From CAG-452 sp045531335 (lineage in GTDB: Bacteria > Bacillota > Clostridia > TANB77 > CAG-508): a stretch of 39,626 nt of DNA. The stretch covers positions 1-39,626 of the forward strand of contig JAZSDU010000038.1 in assembly GCA_045531335.1 (NCBI GenBank). Reading direction: 5' to 3'. How positions within the stretch are numbered: the stretch's first letter is position 1; each line of letters begins with the position of its first letter. A program made the translations under genes and the position numbers. Positions 23,028 through 31,023 of this stretch are shown one piece after another. The notes under the pieces are model-generated. The model saw only the letters and a program-made list of their open reading frames with translations. It did not search any database and was not told the DNA's origin.

Positions 23028-24107
23028 ATGAAAAAAGAAAGAAATAACAAAGGAATTACACTGATTGCACTAATAATTACAATAATAGTGATGTTAATAT
23101 TAGTAGGAGTGTCAGTAAATGTAGCATTAAATGGAGGTTTATTTGATGCGGCAAAACAAGCGGTATCAGGAATGAATATGGGACAAATAAGAGAAAAAGC
23201 AGAGATGACAAAAGTAGTATTAATAGCAGATGCACAAACAGATACCAGCATGAGATTAAGTAAGCAAGAATATATAAGCAGACTATTACAAGAGTTTGAA
23301 GGAAGTACATCAGAAGGATATAAAGTAATAGTAGAAGATAGGAAATATGACATTATAATAAAAAATACAGATTTAGATATAGAAGTGCAAGAGCATTCAG
23401 ACGAAGTTGGAGCAAGCTCTTTAACAGCATTAAGTTATACAACAAGCGATGTAGAAGAAAATGGGAAAAATACAACTAATGTAGAATTGACATTACAAAA
23501 AGCCACAATGACTTTAGAACAATATAAAGGAGCAAAAGCAGCACAAGAGACTAGAGAATTAACACAAGAAGAAAAAAACAAAATAGCATTTGATTATATT
23601 AGTAATATTTGGTATGATACAGAACAAACTTTTAATAATCTTGATGAGGTAGTAGTATATGGGATAAACGATTACTATGAAACAACAGCATATACAACTA
23701 TAGAAGAGTGTTTAGATGATGAAAAAGTAAAAGAAGAATGGGGAACAACAAAAGAGCAATTATATTACAATTGTTATTACTATGAATTTTCAGGTAATGG
23801 TGATGAAATGACAGAACAACAAGTCTTAGATTTGTTTTTTCAAGAAGCACATGAATATAATCAAAGAAACAAAGAAACTGAATATGCTGCAGAATACAAT
23901 AGGTATACAATGGGATTGAAATTGTATGTATCAAAGGATGGGAAAGCTGAAGAAACAGTAGCAACTTCACTAACTATAAGAGGTGGAGCTAAAACAATAA
24001 GTTATTCAGTTAAAGAAACTGGAACATATGAATTTATAATAAAAACAAGTTTAAATGGTGAAGAAGAAGAAATATTAAGAGAAGTATTAAGAGTAAATAA
24101 TATGTAG
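23028..24107 (+). CDS. Pilin-like surface protein, second copy of the leader cassette
   Basis: This 359-residue protein shares its leader and first 46 residues almost exactly with the gene at 7354: MKKERNNKG, then ITLIALIITIIVMLILVGVS. A prepilin peptidase would cut after G9. After about residue 47 the sequence is unrelated. A predicted coiled-coil (about 48-100) precedes acidic, tyrosine-rich regions and a C-terminal beta-rich segment (about 300-359, YSVKETGTYEFIIKTS) that looks like an immunoglobulin-type or carbohydrate-binding-like sandwich, though I cannot name it. No dockerin pair is present. It has its own leader and terminator and stands between tRNA-Glu and lysS. Confidence 0.75.
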   Translation: MKKERNNKGITLIALIITIIVMLILVGVSVNVALNGGLFDAAKQAVSGMNMGQIREKAEMTKVVLIADAQTDTSMRLSKQEYISRLLQEFEGSTSEGYKVIVEDRKYDIIIKNTDLDIEVQEHSDEVGASSLTALSYTTSDVEENGKNTTNVELTLQKATMTLEQYKGAKAAQETRELTQEEKNKIAFDYISNIWYDTEQTFNNLDEVVVYGINDYYETTAYTTIEECLDDEKVKEEWGTTKEQLYYNCYYYEFSGNGDEMTEQQVLDLFFQEAHEYNQRNKETEYAAEYNRYTMGLKLYVSKDGKAEETVATSLTIRGGAKTISYSVKETGTYEFIIKTSLNGEEEEILREVLRVNNM

Positions 24108-24122
24108 ACACTATATAACACA

Positions 24123-24154
24123 AAAATGCATAGAGTAAAATCTATGCATTTTTT
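24123..24154 (+). terminator. Rho-independent terminator after the second pilin-like gene
   Basis: AAAATGCATAGA (24123-24134) pairs perfectly with TCTATGCATTTT (24141-24152), loop GTAAAA, with T run to 24154. Confidence 0.9.
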
Positions 24155-24178
24155 GTATGGTTTTATACCTTCTAAATG

Positions 24179-24207
24179 TTTACAATTCCTAAAAACTGTT
24201 ATATAAT
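24179..24207 (+). promoter_or_regulatory. Promoter of lysS
   Basis: TTTACA at 24179-24184 and TATAAT at 24202-24207, spacer 17. The short leader of about 35 bases leaves no room for a T-box. Confidence 0.75.
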
Positions 24208-24247
24208 ATTTGGGTAAGTTTTTGAGAATTTTAAGGAGATGAATAAC

Positions 24248-25747
24248 ATGGCAGAAAACCAAGTAAATAATAATGAAGAACAATTAGATGAAAATCATTT
24301 AATATCAATTAGAAAAGAAAAATTAAGAGATTTACAAGCACAAGGGAAAGACCCTTTTCAAATAACAAAATATGATAGAACACATTTAAGCAACGAAGTA
24401 AAAGAAAATTACGAAGAATTAGAAGGAAAAGATGTTGCAGTAGCAGGTAGAATTATGACTAAAAGAATTATGGGTAAAGCATCTTTCTGTACAATTCAAG
24501 ATGCAAGTGGAAAAATTCAAAGTTATGTAAGTATAAATGATTTAGGTGAAGAAAGTTATTCTTTATTTAAAACATATGATATTGGAGATATTATAGGAAT
24601 AAAAGGTTTTGTATTTAAAACAAGAACAGAAGAAATATCTGTACATGCTAAAGAAGTTGTACTTCTAACAAAATCTTTAAGACCACTTCCAGAAAAATTC
24701 CATGGGTTAACAGATAAAGAAGAAAGATATAGAAGAAGATATGTTGATTTAATAATGAACCAAGAATCAAAAAGAGTAGCATTTTTACGTCCTAAAATTA
24801 TTAGATGTATACAAAATTTTATGGATGGAGAAGGATTTACAGAAGTTGAAACTCCAGTTTTAACAACTCTTTTAACAGGTGCTTCTGCAAGACCATTTGT
24901 TACACATCATAATGCACAAAACTTAGATATGTATCTTCGCATTGCTTTAGAATTACCACTTAAACGATTATTAGTTGGTGGAATGGAAGCAGTATACGAA
25001 ATAGGCAGAGTATTTAGAAATGAAGGAATGGACTTAAAACATAATCCGGAATTTACATTAATGGAAGCTTATTTAGCATATTCTAATTTAGAAGGAATGA
25101 TGGATTTAACTGAAAGAATGTTCCAAAAGATAGCAAAAGATGTAACTGGTAAAATGGTATATAATTGGGGAGGAAATGAAATTAATCTTCAAGGACCATG
25201 GAAAAGAGTTAGTATGACAGATGCTATTAAAGAAGAAACAGGAATTGATTTTAAAGAAATAACAGATTTAAATAAATGCTTAGAATTAGCAAAAGAACAT
25301 AATATAGAATTAGAAGAACATGAAAAAACTTATGGACATATAATAAATGCATTCTTTGAAAAATATGTTGAAGAAACATTAATTCAACCAACATTTTTAT
25401 ATGGTCATCCACTAGAAATATCACCTCTTACAAAGAAAAATCCAGAAGATCCAAGGTTTGTTGATAGATTCGAATTATTTATAGCTGGAAAAGAGTTTGC
25501 TAATGCTTATACAGAGCTTAATGATCCAATTGATCAATTAGAAAGATTTGAACAACAACTAAAAGAAAGAGAACTAGGAAATGATGAGGCAAACGATATA
25601 GATATGGACTTTATTGAAGCATTAGAATATGGTATGCCACCAGCTGGAGGAATAGGTTACGGAATAGATAGATTATGTATGCTATTTACAGAAAGCGAAT
25701 CAATAAGAGATGTTATATTGTTCCCAACTATGAAACCTTTAGCGTAA
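24248..25747 (+). CDS. lysS: Lysine-tRNA ligase, class II
   Basis: LysS charges tRNA-Lys. The product has 499 residues. An N-terminal anticodon-binding OB domain (about 55-160) includes VAGRIMTKRIMGKASF. The class II catalytic core follows, with motif 2 RVFRNEGMDLKHNPEFTLME and motif 3 GGIGYGIDRLCMLFT near the C-terminus. The start is ATG 24248: AAGGAG lies nine bases upstream, while the in-frame ATG at 24239 abuts the Shine-Dalgarno. The first 15 residues are an acidic, asparagine-rich extension. Confidence 0.97.
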   Translation: MAENQVNNNEEQLDENHLISIRKEKLRDLQAQGKDPFQITKYDRTHLSNEVKENYEELEGKDVAVAGRIMTKRIMGKASFCTIQDASGKIQSYVSINDLGEESYSLFKTYDIGDIIGIKGFVFKTRTEEISVHAKEVVLLTKSLRPLPEKFHGLTDKEERYRRRYVDLIMNQESKRVAFLRPKIIRCIQNFMDGEGFTEVETPVLTTLLTGASARPFVTHHNAQNLDMYLRIALELPLKRLLVGGMEAVYEIGRVFRNEGMDLKHNPEFTLMEAYLAYSNLEGMMDLTERMFQKIAKDVTGKMVYNWGGNEINLQGPWKRVSMTDAIKEETGIDFKEITDLNKCLELAKEHNIELEEHEKTYGHIINAFFEKYVEETLIQPTFLYGHPLEISPLTKKNPEDPRFVDRFELFIAGKEFANAYTELNDPIDQLERFEQQLKERELGNDEANDIDMDFIEALEYGMPPAGGIGYGIDRLCMLFTESESIRDVILFPTMKPLA

Positions 25748-25774
25748 AACGAATGAAATACAAAGGAGAATTTT

Positions 25775-26524
25775 ATGTTTAATTTTGCATTTGATAAAAG
25801 AACAATTACTATAATTTTAGCAGTGATGTTAGTATTATGGCTGTTAAGTGCTGGAACAAGTGGAGTACTAAATTTGCTTTTAACTATTCCAGGGGTTTTA
25901 ATAGCTCTTACATTTCACGAATTTGCACATGCTTGGGCAGCAAATAAATTAGGAGATGACACACCAAGACTTCAAGGAAGACTTAATTTAAATCCATTAA
26001 GTCATATTGATCCTATGGGATTTGTATTCTTAATTGTAGCTGGATTTGGATGGGGAAGACCTGTTCAAATTGATCCAAGAAATTTTAATAGTAAACATTC
26101 TATTTCTAAAGCAGAAGCAATAGTTTCTGCAGCAGGACCTATAATGAATTTTATATTAGCATTTGTATTTTTAATAATTTATTATTTACTATTCTCAGTA
26201 ACAAATGTTTTAGATGCATTATCTGTTCAATGGCAACAAGTAATTTTTTTGGTAATAACATATACAATATCTATAAATATTGGACTAGGAGTATTTAATT
26301 TAATACCATTGCCACCACTTGATGGCTCAAAAATATTAATGCATTTTTTACCATATAACGGAAAACAATGGTTTTATAATAACCAACAAATATTCTATAT
26401 AATATTTTTACTTATTTGGATAACAGGATTATCTTCTGCTATTTTAAATCCAATATTCAGTGGAGTTTTAAATGGAATGAATTGGATAGTATATAATATA
26501 TTTAAATTGTTGGCATTGATATAA
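25775..26524 (+). CDS. Site-2 protease family (M50) membrane metalloprotease, YwhC-like
   Basis: This 249-residue multi-pass membrane protein has the zinc site H48-E49-F-A-H52 in a transmembrane segment and the third ligand D183 in LIPLPPLDGSKI. Hydrophobic segments lie near 10-27, 33-52, 85-95, 113-135, 150-175 and 205-240. Site-2 proteases cut substrates inside the membrane; for this short group without a PDZ domain the substrate is unknown. AAAGGAG precedes the ATG. It is 27 bases after lysS and is likely cotranscribed with it. Confidence 0.9.
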   Translation: MFNFAFDKRTITIILAVMLVLWLLSAGTSGVLNLLLTIPGVLIALTFHEFAHAWAANKLGDDTPRLQGRLNLNPLSHIDPMGFVFLIVAGFGWGRPVQIDPRNFNSKHSISKAEAIVSAAGPIMNFILAFVFLIIYYLLFSVTNVLDALSVQWQQVIFLVITYTISINIGLGVFNLIPLPPLDGSKILMHFLPYNGKQWFYNNQQIFYIIFLLIWITGLSSAILNPIFSGVLNGMNWIVYNIFKLLALI

Positions 26525-26545
26525 TGATTATTGAATGAAAATATT

Positions 26546-26620
26546 GTAGGGGTTGGGTTCCACCCCAACCCGCTAAAATTGTGCATTGCTTTACGGGCGA
26601 GGATGGAACCTCGCCCCCAC
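26546..26620. repeat. Inverted REP pair (REPIN) between the M50 protease gene and tsaD
   Basis: The plus copy 26546-26572 has stem GGGTTGGG/CCCAACCC. The inverted copy 26594-26620, read on the minus strand, has stem GGGCGAGG/CCTCGCCC with head GTGG. Both carry the loop TTCCA. The stem sequences differ but each is complementary. Confidence 0.87.
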
Positions 26621-26669
26621 AAATTAAAATATTTAATTATAAAAATAATACACCTTCAAAGGAGAAAAA

Positions 26670-27659
26670 ATGAAAGACATATTAACTTTAGGAATTGAAT
26701 CAAGCTGTGACGAAACTTCCGTATCTGTTGTAAAAAACGGTAGGGAAGTTCTTTCTAATGTAATAAATTCTCAAATAGATATACATACAGAATATGGAGG
26801 AGTGGTTCCTGAAATTGCATCAAGATGTCATACAGAGGTTATAAATCAAATAACAAAACAAGCTTTAAAAGAAGCTAATATTACAATGGAAGATATAGAT
26901 GTGGTTTGTCCTACATATGGTCCAGGATTAGTAGGAGCTCTTTTGGTAGGAGTGTCATATGCAAAAGGATTAGCATTTGCAAATAATAAACCATTAGTTG
27001 GAGTTAACCATTTAGAAGGACATATTGCTGCAAACTATATTACATATAAAGATTTAAAACCACCGTTTTTATGTTTAATGATGTCAGGAGGAAATACACA
27101 AATTGTGCATGTCAAAGATTATTGCGATTTTGAAGTTTTAGGAAAAACTAGAGACGATGCAATAGGAGAAGCTTTTGATAAAGTTGCAAGAGTAGTAGGA
27201 CTTGGATATCCAGGTGGGCCAAAAGTAGATGCGTTGGCAAAAGAGGGAATGCCAAATATAGAACTTCCAAAAACACATTTTGATAATTTAGATTTTAGTT
27301 TTAGTGGAATAAAAACAGCGGTAATAAATTTAAATCATAAAGACCCAAATATAAATAAAGCTGACTTATGTGCAAGTTTTCAAAAAACAGTAACAGAGAT
27401 ATTAATACAAAATGTAAAAAAGGCAATAAAACAAACAAAAATAAAAACTCTTGCATTAGCAGGAGGAGTATCTGCAAATTCATATATTAGAAATGAATTT
27501 GCAAAACTACAAAAAGAAGAAAATATACAAATATATTATCCAGAATTAAGATTATGTACAGACAATGCAGCAATGATAGCATCTGCAGGATATTATAACT
27601 ATTTAAAAGGAAAAACATCAGATTTAGATTTAAATGCTGTGCCAAATTTAAAATTATGA
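26670..27659 (+). CDS. tsaD: tRNA threonylcarbamoyladenosine (t6A) transferase subunit TsaD
   Basis: TsaD transfers the threonylcarbamoyl group to A37 of tRNAs that read ANN codons, together with TsaB and TsaE, which are not in this window. The 329 residues begin with GIESSCDETSVSVV (8-21), have the metal-binding pair H114-x3-H118 (NHLEGH), and show ASM-type ASMxSGG-like LMMSGGNTQIVHV and the C-terminal CTDNAAMIA. It is slightly shorter than usual but complete. AAAGGAG precedes the ATG. Confidence 0.96.
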   Translation: MKDILTLGIESSCDETSVSVVKNGREVLSNVINSQIDIHTEYGGVVPEIASRCHTEVINQITKQALKEANITMEDIDVVCPTYGPGLVGALLVGVSYAKGLAFANNKPLVGVNHLEGHIAANYITYKDLKPPFLCLMMSGGNTQIVHVKDYCDFEVLGKTRDDAIGEAFDKVARVVGLGYPGGPKVDALAKEGMPNIELPKTHFDNLDFSFSGIKTAVINLNHKDPNINKADLCASFQKTVTEILIQNVKKAIKQTKIKTLALAGGVSANSYIRNEFAKLQKEENIQIYYPELRLCTDNAAMIASAGYYNYLKGKTSDLDLNAVPNLKL

Positions 27660-27692
27660 TTCTAAGTTCTAGGCATTAATTAATTTGGATTT

Positions 27693-27744
27693 GTAGGGGC
27701 GTTGTCGGTTAGGAATACCTATTAGAAAGACCAAACTGCGCCCA
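27693..27744 (+). repeat. 52-nt GTAG element, GTTGTCGGT subclass
   Basis: Begins GTAGGGGCGTTGTCGGTTAG and ends CTGCGCCC. The first 25 bases match the 13658 copy exactly. It precedes the metallophosphoesterase start by 87 bases. Confidence 0.88.
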
Positions 27745-27752
27745 TAAACAAA

Positions 27753-27816
27753 TTAGTGAATAGTGAATAATGAAGAGTGAAGAGTGAATAATACAAAATT
27801 TGTTTCACAAATTTTG
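27753..27816 (+). repeat. GAGTGAATAATGAA-type repeat and leader hairpin
   Basis: AGTGAATAATGAAGAGTGAA and similar short units are followed by a perfect palindrome, CAAAATTTGT (27794-27803) with ACAAATTTTG (27807-27816). The hairpin ends directly before the Shine-Dalgarno of the metallophosphoesterase gene. The segment to AATACAAAATTT recurs before clpP. Confidence 0.7.
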
Positions 27817-27831
27817 GAAAGGAGAATACTA

Positions 27832-28533
27832 ATGTCAATTTATGCAATTTCAGATTTACACTTATCTTTTGGCGATAATAAACCGATGGACATATTTGGA
27901 GTGAATTGGGAAAATCACGCTGAAAAGATAAAAGAAAATTGGATAAAAAAAGTAAAAGAAGATGATTTAGTATTACTTCCGGGAGATTTTTCATGGGCTA
28001 TGTATTTAAAAGATACATATAAAGATTTTGAATTTTTGAACAGTTTACCAGGAAAGAAACTTTTATTAAAAGGAAACCATGATTATTGGTGGACAACTAT
28101 TAAAAAAATGAGAGAATATTTATCAGAAAACAACTTTGAGGGCATTGATTTTATATACAATAATAGCTATGAATACAAAGGTAAAATAATAGTTGGAACT
28201 AGAGGATGGCAAGATGGCAAAACAGCAGAAGATAAAAGATTAATCAAAAGAGAAAACTTCAGATTAGAATTATCTTTAAAAGATGGAATTAAAAAATATG
28301 GGGAAGATAAAGAAATTATAGTATGCATGCATTATCCACCATTTAATAGTTATGAAGAATTAGAACTAAATTATATTAAAACAATGAAAAAATACAACGT
28401 AAGTACTTGTATATATGGACACTTACATGGAGAAACAGCCACAAGAGAAGCAAAAGAAGGAAAAATTAATGATATTGATTTTAAACTAGTAAGCTGTGAT
28501 TATACAAAATTTGATTTGGTGGAGATTGTTTAA
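27832..28533 (+). CDS. Metallophosphoesterase family protein
   Basis: This 233-residue cytoplasmic protein has the calcineurin-like phosphoesterase motifs in order: DLHLSFG (near 7-13), GDFSWAM (near 48-54), the signature GNHDYWW (near 79-85), CMHYPPF (near 165-171) and YGHLHG (near 195-200). These bind two metal ions. The substrate is unknown. AAAGGAG before ATG 27832 decides the start; an upstream in-frame GTG at 27784 lies in repeat sequence. It lies between tsaD and tig and is separated from both by repeats. Confidence 0.92.
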   Translation: MSIYAISDLHLSFGDNKPMDIFGVNWENHAEKIKENWIKKVKEDDLVLLPGDFSWAMYLKDTYKDFEFLNSLPGKKLLLKGNHDYWWTTIKKMREYLSENNFEGIDFIYNNSYEYKGKIIVGTRGWQDGKTAEDKRLIKRENFRLELSLKDGIKKYGEDKEIIVCMHYPPFNSYEELELNYIKTMKKYNVSTCIYGHLHGETATREAKEGKINDIDFKLVSCDYTKFDLVEIV

Positions 28534-28553
28534 ACAAATTGAGATTTTAACAT

Positions 28554-28625
28554 GTAGGGGCTGGCGTCCCCGACAGCCCGAAGAGCATAAAATTAATGCG
28601 GGTCGCCGAGGACGTCGACCCCTAC
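28554..28625. repeat. Inverted REP pair (REPIN) downstream of the metallophosphoesterase gene
   Basis: The plus copy 28554-28580 has stem GGGCTG/CAGCCC. The inverted copy 28599-28625 has, on the minus strand, stem GGGTCG/CGACCC. They share the loop GCGTCC-type core. The change from CT/AG to TC/GA is compensated on both sides. Confidence 0.87.
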
Positions 28626-28649
28626 AACATTTGTAATAAAATTATTTAC

Positions 28650-28680
28650 AACAAACAATCTGCAAGCAGGTTGTTTTTTT
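28650..28680 (+). terminator. Rho-independent terminator before tig
   Basis: AACAATCTGC pairs with GCAGGTTGTT (one G-U pair) over a two-base loop and is followed by seven T. Confidence 0.88.
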
Positions 28681-28694
28681 ATTGCAATTAACCC

Positions 28695-28722
28695 TTGCAA
28701 TATTTGAAAAATGTGATATAAT
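28695..28722 (+). promoter_or_regulatory. Promoter of tig
   Basis: TTGCAA at 28695-28700 and TATAAT at 28717-28722, spacer 16, about 40 bases before the ATG. Confidence 0.7.
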
Positions 28723-28764
28723 TGAACAGTTGATTATTATATAAAACGGAAGGAAGATTAAAAG

Positions 28765-30048
28765 ATGAACGTAAAAGTAGAAAAAACAGAAAATAATAAT
28801 GAAGTAAAACTAGAGATAACAGTAGAAGCAGAAAAATTTGATAGTGCTATAAAAACAGTATTCAATAAAAATGCTAAATACTTTAATATTCCAGGATTTA
28901 GAAAAGGTAAAGCACCATTCCATATAGTAGAAAAAACATATGGATCACAAATATTCTATGAAGATGCTTTCAATGAAGTAGCAGGACCAGCTTATGAAGA
29001 AGCTTTAAAAGAAAAAGAAGTAGAAGCTGTAAGCAGACCAGAAATAGATTTAGTTCAAATTGAAAAAGGAAAAGATTTAATATTTACAGCAGTAGTTGCA
29101 ACAAAACCAGAAGTAACTTTAGGAAAATATAAAGGTATACAAATTAAAAAAATAGAGTATAATGTATCTGATGAAGATGTTGAACATGAATTAGGACATA
29201 TGGCAGAAAAAAATGCTAGATTAGTATCAGTAGAAGATAGAGCAGTAGAATCAGGAGATATTACTGTGATAGATTTCGAAGGATTTGTTGATGGAGTTGC
29301 TTTTGAAGGTGGAAAAGCAGAAAACCATGAATTAATAATAGGAAGCAACACATTTATACCAGGATTTGAAGACCAAATAATAGGTATGAATTTAGAAGAA
29401 GAAAGAGAAATAAATGTAAAATTCCCAGAAGAATATTTCTCAGCAAACTTAGCTGGAAAAGATGCAATGTTCAAAGTTAAATTACATGAAATCAAGAAAA
29501 AAGAAATGCCAGAAATAAATGATGAACTTGCAAAAGATATAAGCGAATTCGATACAATCGAAGAATTAAAAAATAGCATTAGAGAAAAACAAGAAGAACA
29601 AAACAAATCAAGAGCTAAATATGAAACAGAAGATGCTGTTATAAAAGCAGTATGTGAAGAAGCAAAAGTAGAAATTCCAGCAGGAATGATTGAAATGGAA
29701 ATAGATCATATGGCTCAAGATATTGAAACAAGATTAAGTTATCAAGGAATGAAACTAGAACAATATCTTCAAATGATGAACAAAACTATGGAAGATTTTA
29801 GAAATGAAAATAGAGAGCAAGCTGAAAGCTCAATAAAATCTAGATTAGTTCTAGAAGCTGTAGGAAAAGATGCAAACATCGAAGTAACAGACGAAGAAGT
29901 TTCAAGCAAAATAAAAGAAATGGCAGAAAACTATGGTAGAAAAGAAGAAGATGTAAAAGATAATCCAGAGTTAGTTAAATATGTAACAGATAACTTAAAA
30001 GTAGAAAAAACAATCAGCTTCTTAGTAGAAAATGCTAAAATAAAATAG
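28765..30048 (+). CDS. tig: Trigger factor, ribosome-associated chaperone and prolyl isomerase
   Basis: Trigger factor binds the ribosomal tunnel exit and shields nascent chains. The 427 residues have three parts. The N-terminal ribosome-binding domain carries the signature GFRKGKAP at 44-51. An FKBP-type isomerase domain follows (about 155-245, DITVIDFEGFVDGVAFEGG). The long helical C-terminal chaperone domain ends the protein. AAGGAAG precedes the ATG. It has its own promoter and terminator, but its order with clpP and clpX is conserved in bacteria. Confidence 0.97.
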   Translation: MNVKVEKTENNNEVKLEITVEAEKFDSAIKTVFNKNAKYFNIPGFRKGKAPFHIVEKTYGSQIFYEDAFNEVAGPAYEEALKEKEVEAVSRPEIDLVQIEKGKDLIFTAVVATKPEVTLGKYKGIQIKKIEYNVSDEDVEHELGHMAEKNARLVSVEDRAVESGDITVIDFEGFVDGVAFEGGKAENHELIIGSNTFIPGFEDQIIGMNLEEEREINVKFPEEYFSANLAGKDAMFKVKLHEIKKKEMPEINDELAKDISEFDTIEELKNSIREKQEEQNKSRAKYETEDAVIKAVCEEAKVEIPAGMIEMEIDHMAQDIETRLSYQGMKLEQYLQMMNKTMEDFRNENREQAESSIKSRLVLEAVGKDANIEVTDEEVSSKIKEMAENYGRKEEDVKDNPELVKYVTDNLKVEKTISFLVENAKIK

Positions 30049-30059
30049 GAAAATTTTAT

Positions 30060-30122
30060 TAAAATAAAAGGGGGTAATAACTTATTTGTAGTATAATATA
30101 AATAGTTATTACCTTTATTTTT
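30060..30122 (+). terminator. Terminator after tig
   Basis: GGTAATAACT (near 30073-30082) pairs with AGTTATTACC (near 30105-30114), extended by flanking AAAATAAAAG and CTTTATTTT, and followed by a T-rich stretch. Confidence 0.75.
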
Positions 30123-30138
30123 ATAAAAGATATAATTT

Positions 30139-30190
30139 GTAGGGGCGTTGTCGGTAAGGAATACCCTAAAGAAAAGACCTAACTGCGCCC
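30139..30190 (+). repeat. 52-nt GTAG element, GTTGTCGGT subclass
   Basis: Begins GTAGGGGCGTTGTCGGTAAG and ends CTGCGCCC. Its hairpin segment GGTAAGGAATACC is followed by variable bases and GACCTAACTG. It precedes clpP by 80 bases and is followed by the GAGTGAATAATAC repeat (30199-30240). Confidence 0.88.
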
Positions 30191-30198
30191 ATTAATTA

Positions 30199-30240
30199 AT
30201 GATGAACAATGAAGAGTGAATAGTGAATAATACAAAATTT
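30199..30240 (+). repeat. GAGTGAATAATAC-type repeat before clpP
   Basis: GAACAATGAAGAGTGAATAG continues to AATACAAAATTT, matching 27760-27801 except for small differences. The 52-nt GTAG element and this segment occur together in the same order at both loci. Confidence 0.7.
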
Positions 30241-30270
30241 ACTATGTTAATTTTGAAGGAGGAAGTTTTT

Positions 30271-30876
30271 ATGGATAATTTAAAAAACAGTTTAGTACCT
30301 TATGTAATTGAACAAACAGGAAGAGGAGAAAGATCTTACGATATATTTTCAAGATTATTAAAAGATAGAATAATATTTTTAAGTGAAGATGTAAATCATG
30401 TAACAGCAAGTTTAGTAATAGCTCAAATGTTATTCCTAGAATCAGAAGATCCTGATAAAGAAATATCATTCTATATAAATAGCCCAGGTGGTTCTATAAC
30501 AGATGGTATGGCTATAGTGGATACAATGAATTATATAAAATGCCCAGTTTCTACAATATGTATAGGGTTAGCTGCAAGTATGGGGTCAGTGCTTTTGGCA
30601 TGTGGAGCAAAAGGAAAAAGATATGCTACACCAAATTCGGAAGTATTAATACATCAACCATTAATTTCTGGAGGACTTTCAGGTCAAACAACAGAAATTA
30701 AAATACATGCAGACCATATGGTAAAAACAAGAGAAAAATTAAACAAATTGTTAAGCGAAAAAACAGGTCAAACTTTAGAACAAATAGAAAAAGATACAGA
30801 AAGAGATCATTACATGACAGCAGAAGAAGCATTGAAATATGGATTGATTGATGAAATAATAGATGTAAGACATTAA
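30271..30876 (+). CDS. clpP: ATP-dependent Clp protease proteolytic subunit
   Basis: ClpP forms the tetradecameric proteolytic chamber that degrades proteins delivered by ClpX or ClpC. The 201 residues have the catalytic triad S103 (AASMG), H128 (LIHQP) and D179 (ERDHYM), plus the SPGGSI oxyanion segment at 71-76. The start is ATG 30271, after GAAGGAGG; an upstream in-frame GTG at 30223 belongs to the repeat. It sits between tig and clpX in the classic order and presumably works with that ClpX. Confidence 0.97.
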   Translation: MDNLKNSLVPYVIEQTGRGERSYDIFSRLLKDRIIFLSEDVNHVTASLVIAQMLFLESEDPDKEISFYINSPGGSITDGMAIVDTMNYIKCPVSTICIGLAASMGSVLLACGAKGKRYATPNSEVLIHQPLISGGLSGQTTEIKIHADHMVKTREKLNKLLSEKTGQTLEQIEKDTERDHYMTAEEALKYGLIDEIIDVRH

Positions 30877-30914
30877 AAACGATGGACATTCCTCAATCTA
30901 TGAGAAATTCCCTT

Positions 30915-30990
30915 GTAGGGGTCGCCGCCCACGGCGACCCGCAATAAAATATATGAAAATTAACGGGTCGCCGTGGGCGGCGACCCCTAC
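30915..30990. repeat. Perfect inverted REP pair (REPIN) between clpP and clpX
   Basis: The plus copy 30915-30941 and the inverted copy 30964-30990 are exact reverse complements over 27 bases, with a 22-base gap. Each has stem GGGTCGCCG/CGGCGACCC. This is the best preserved pair in the window. Confidence 0.92.
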
Positions 30991-31023
30991 ACAAATGTTA
31001 ATATATAAAAATAGGAGGCCGAA

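Noticed and set aside
7354..24107. A type IV pilus gene cluster
   Set aside because: Only two isolated pilin-like genes are seen; no assembly ATPase, membrane platform protein or prepilin peptidase is in the window.
24207..24247. T-box or other riboswitch in front of lysS
   Set aside because: The leader from promoter to start is only about 35 bases and has no fold.
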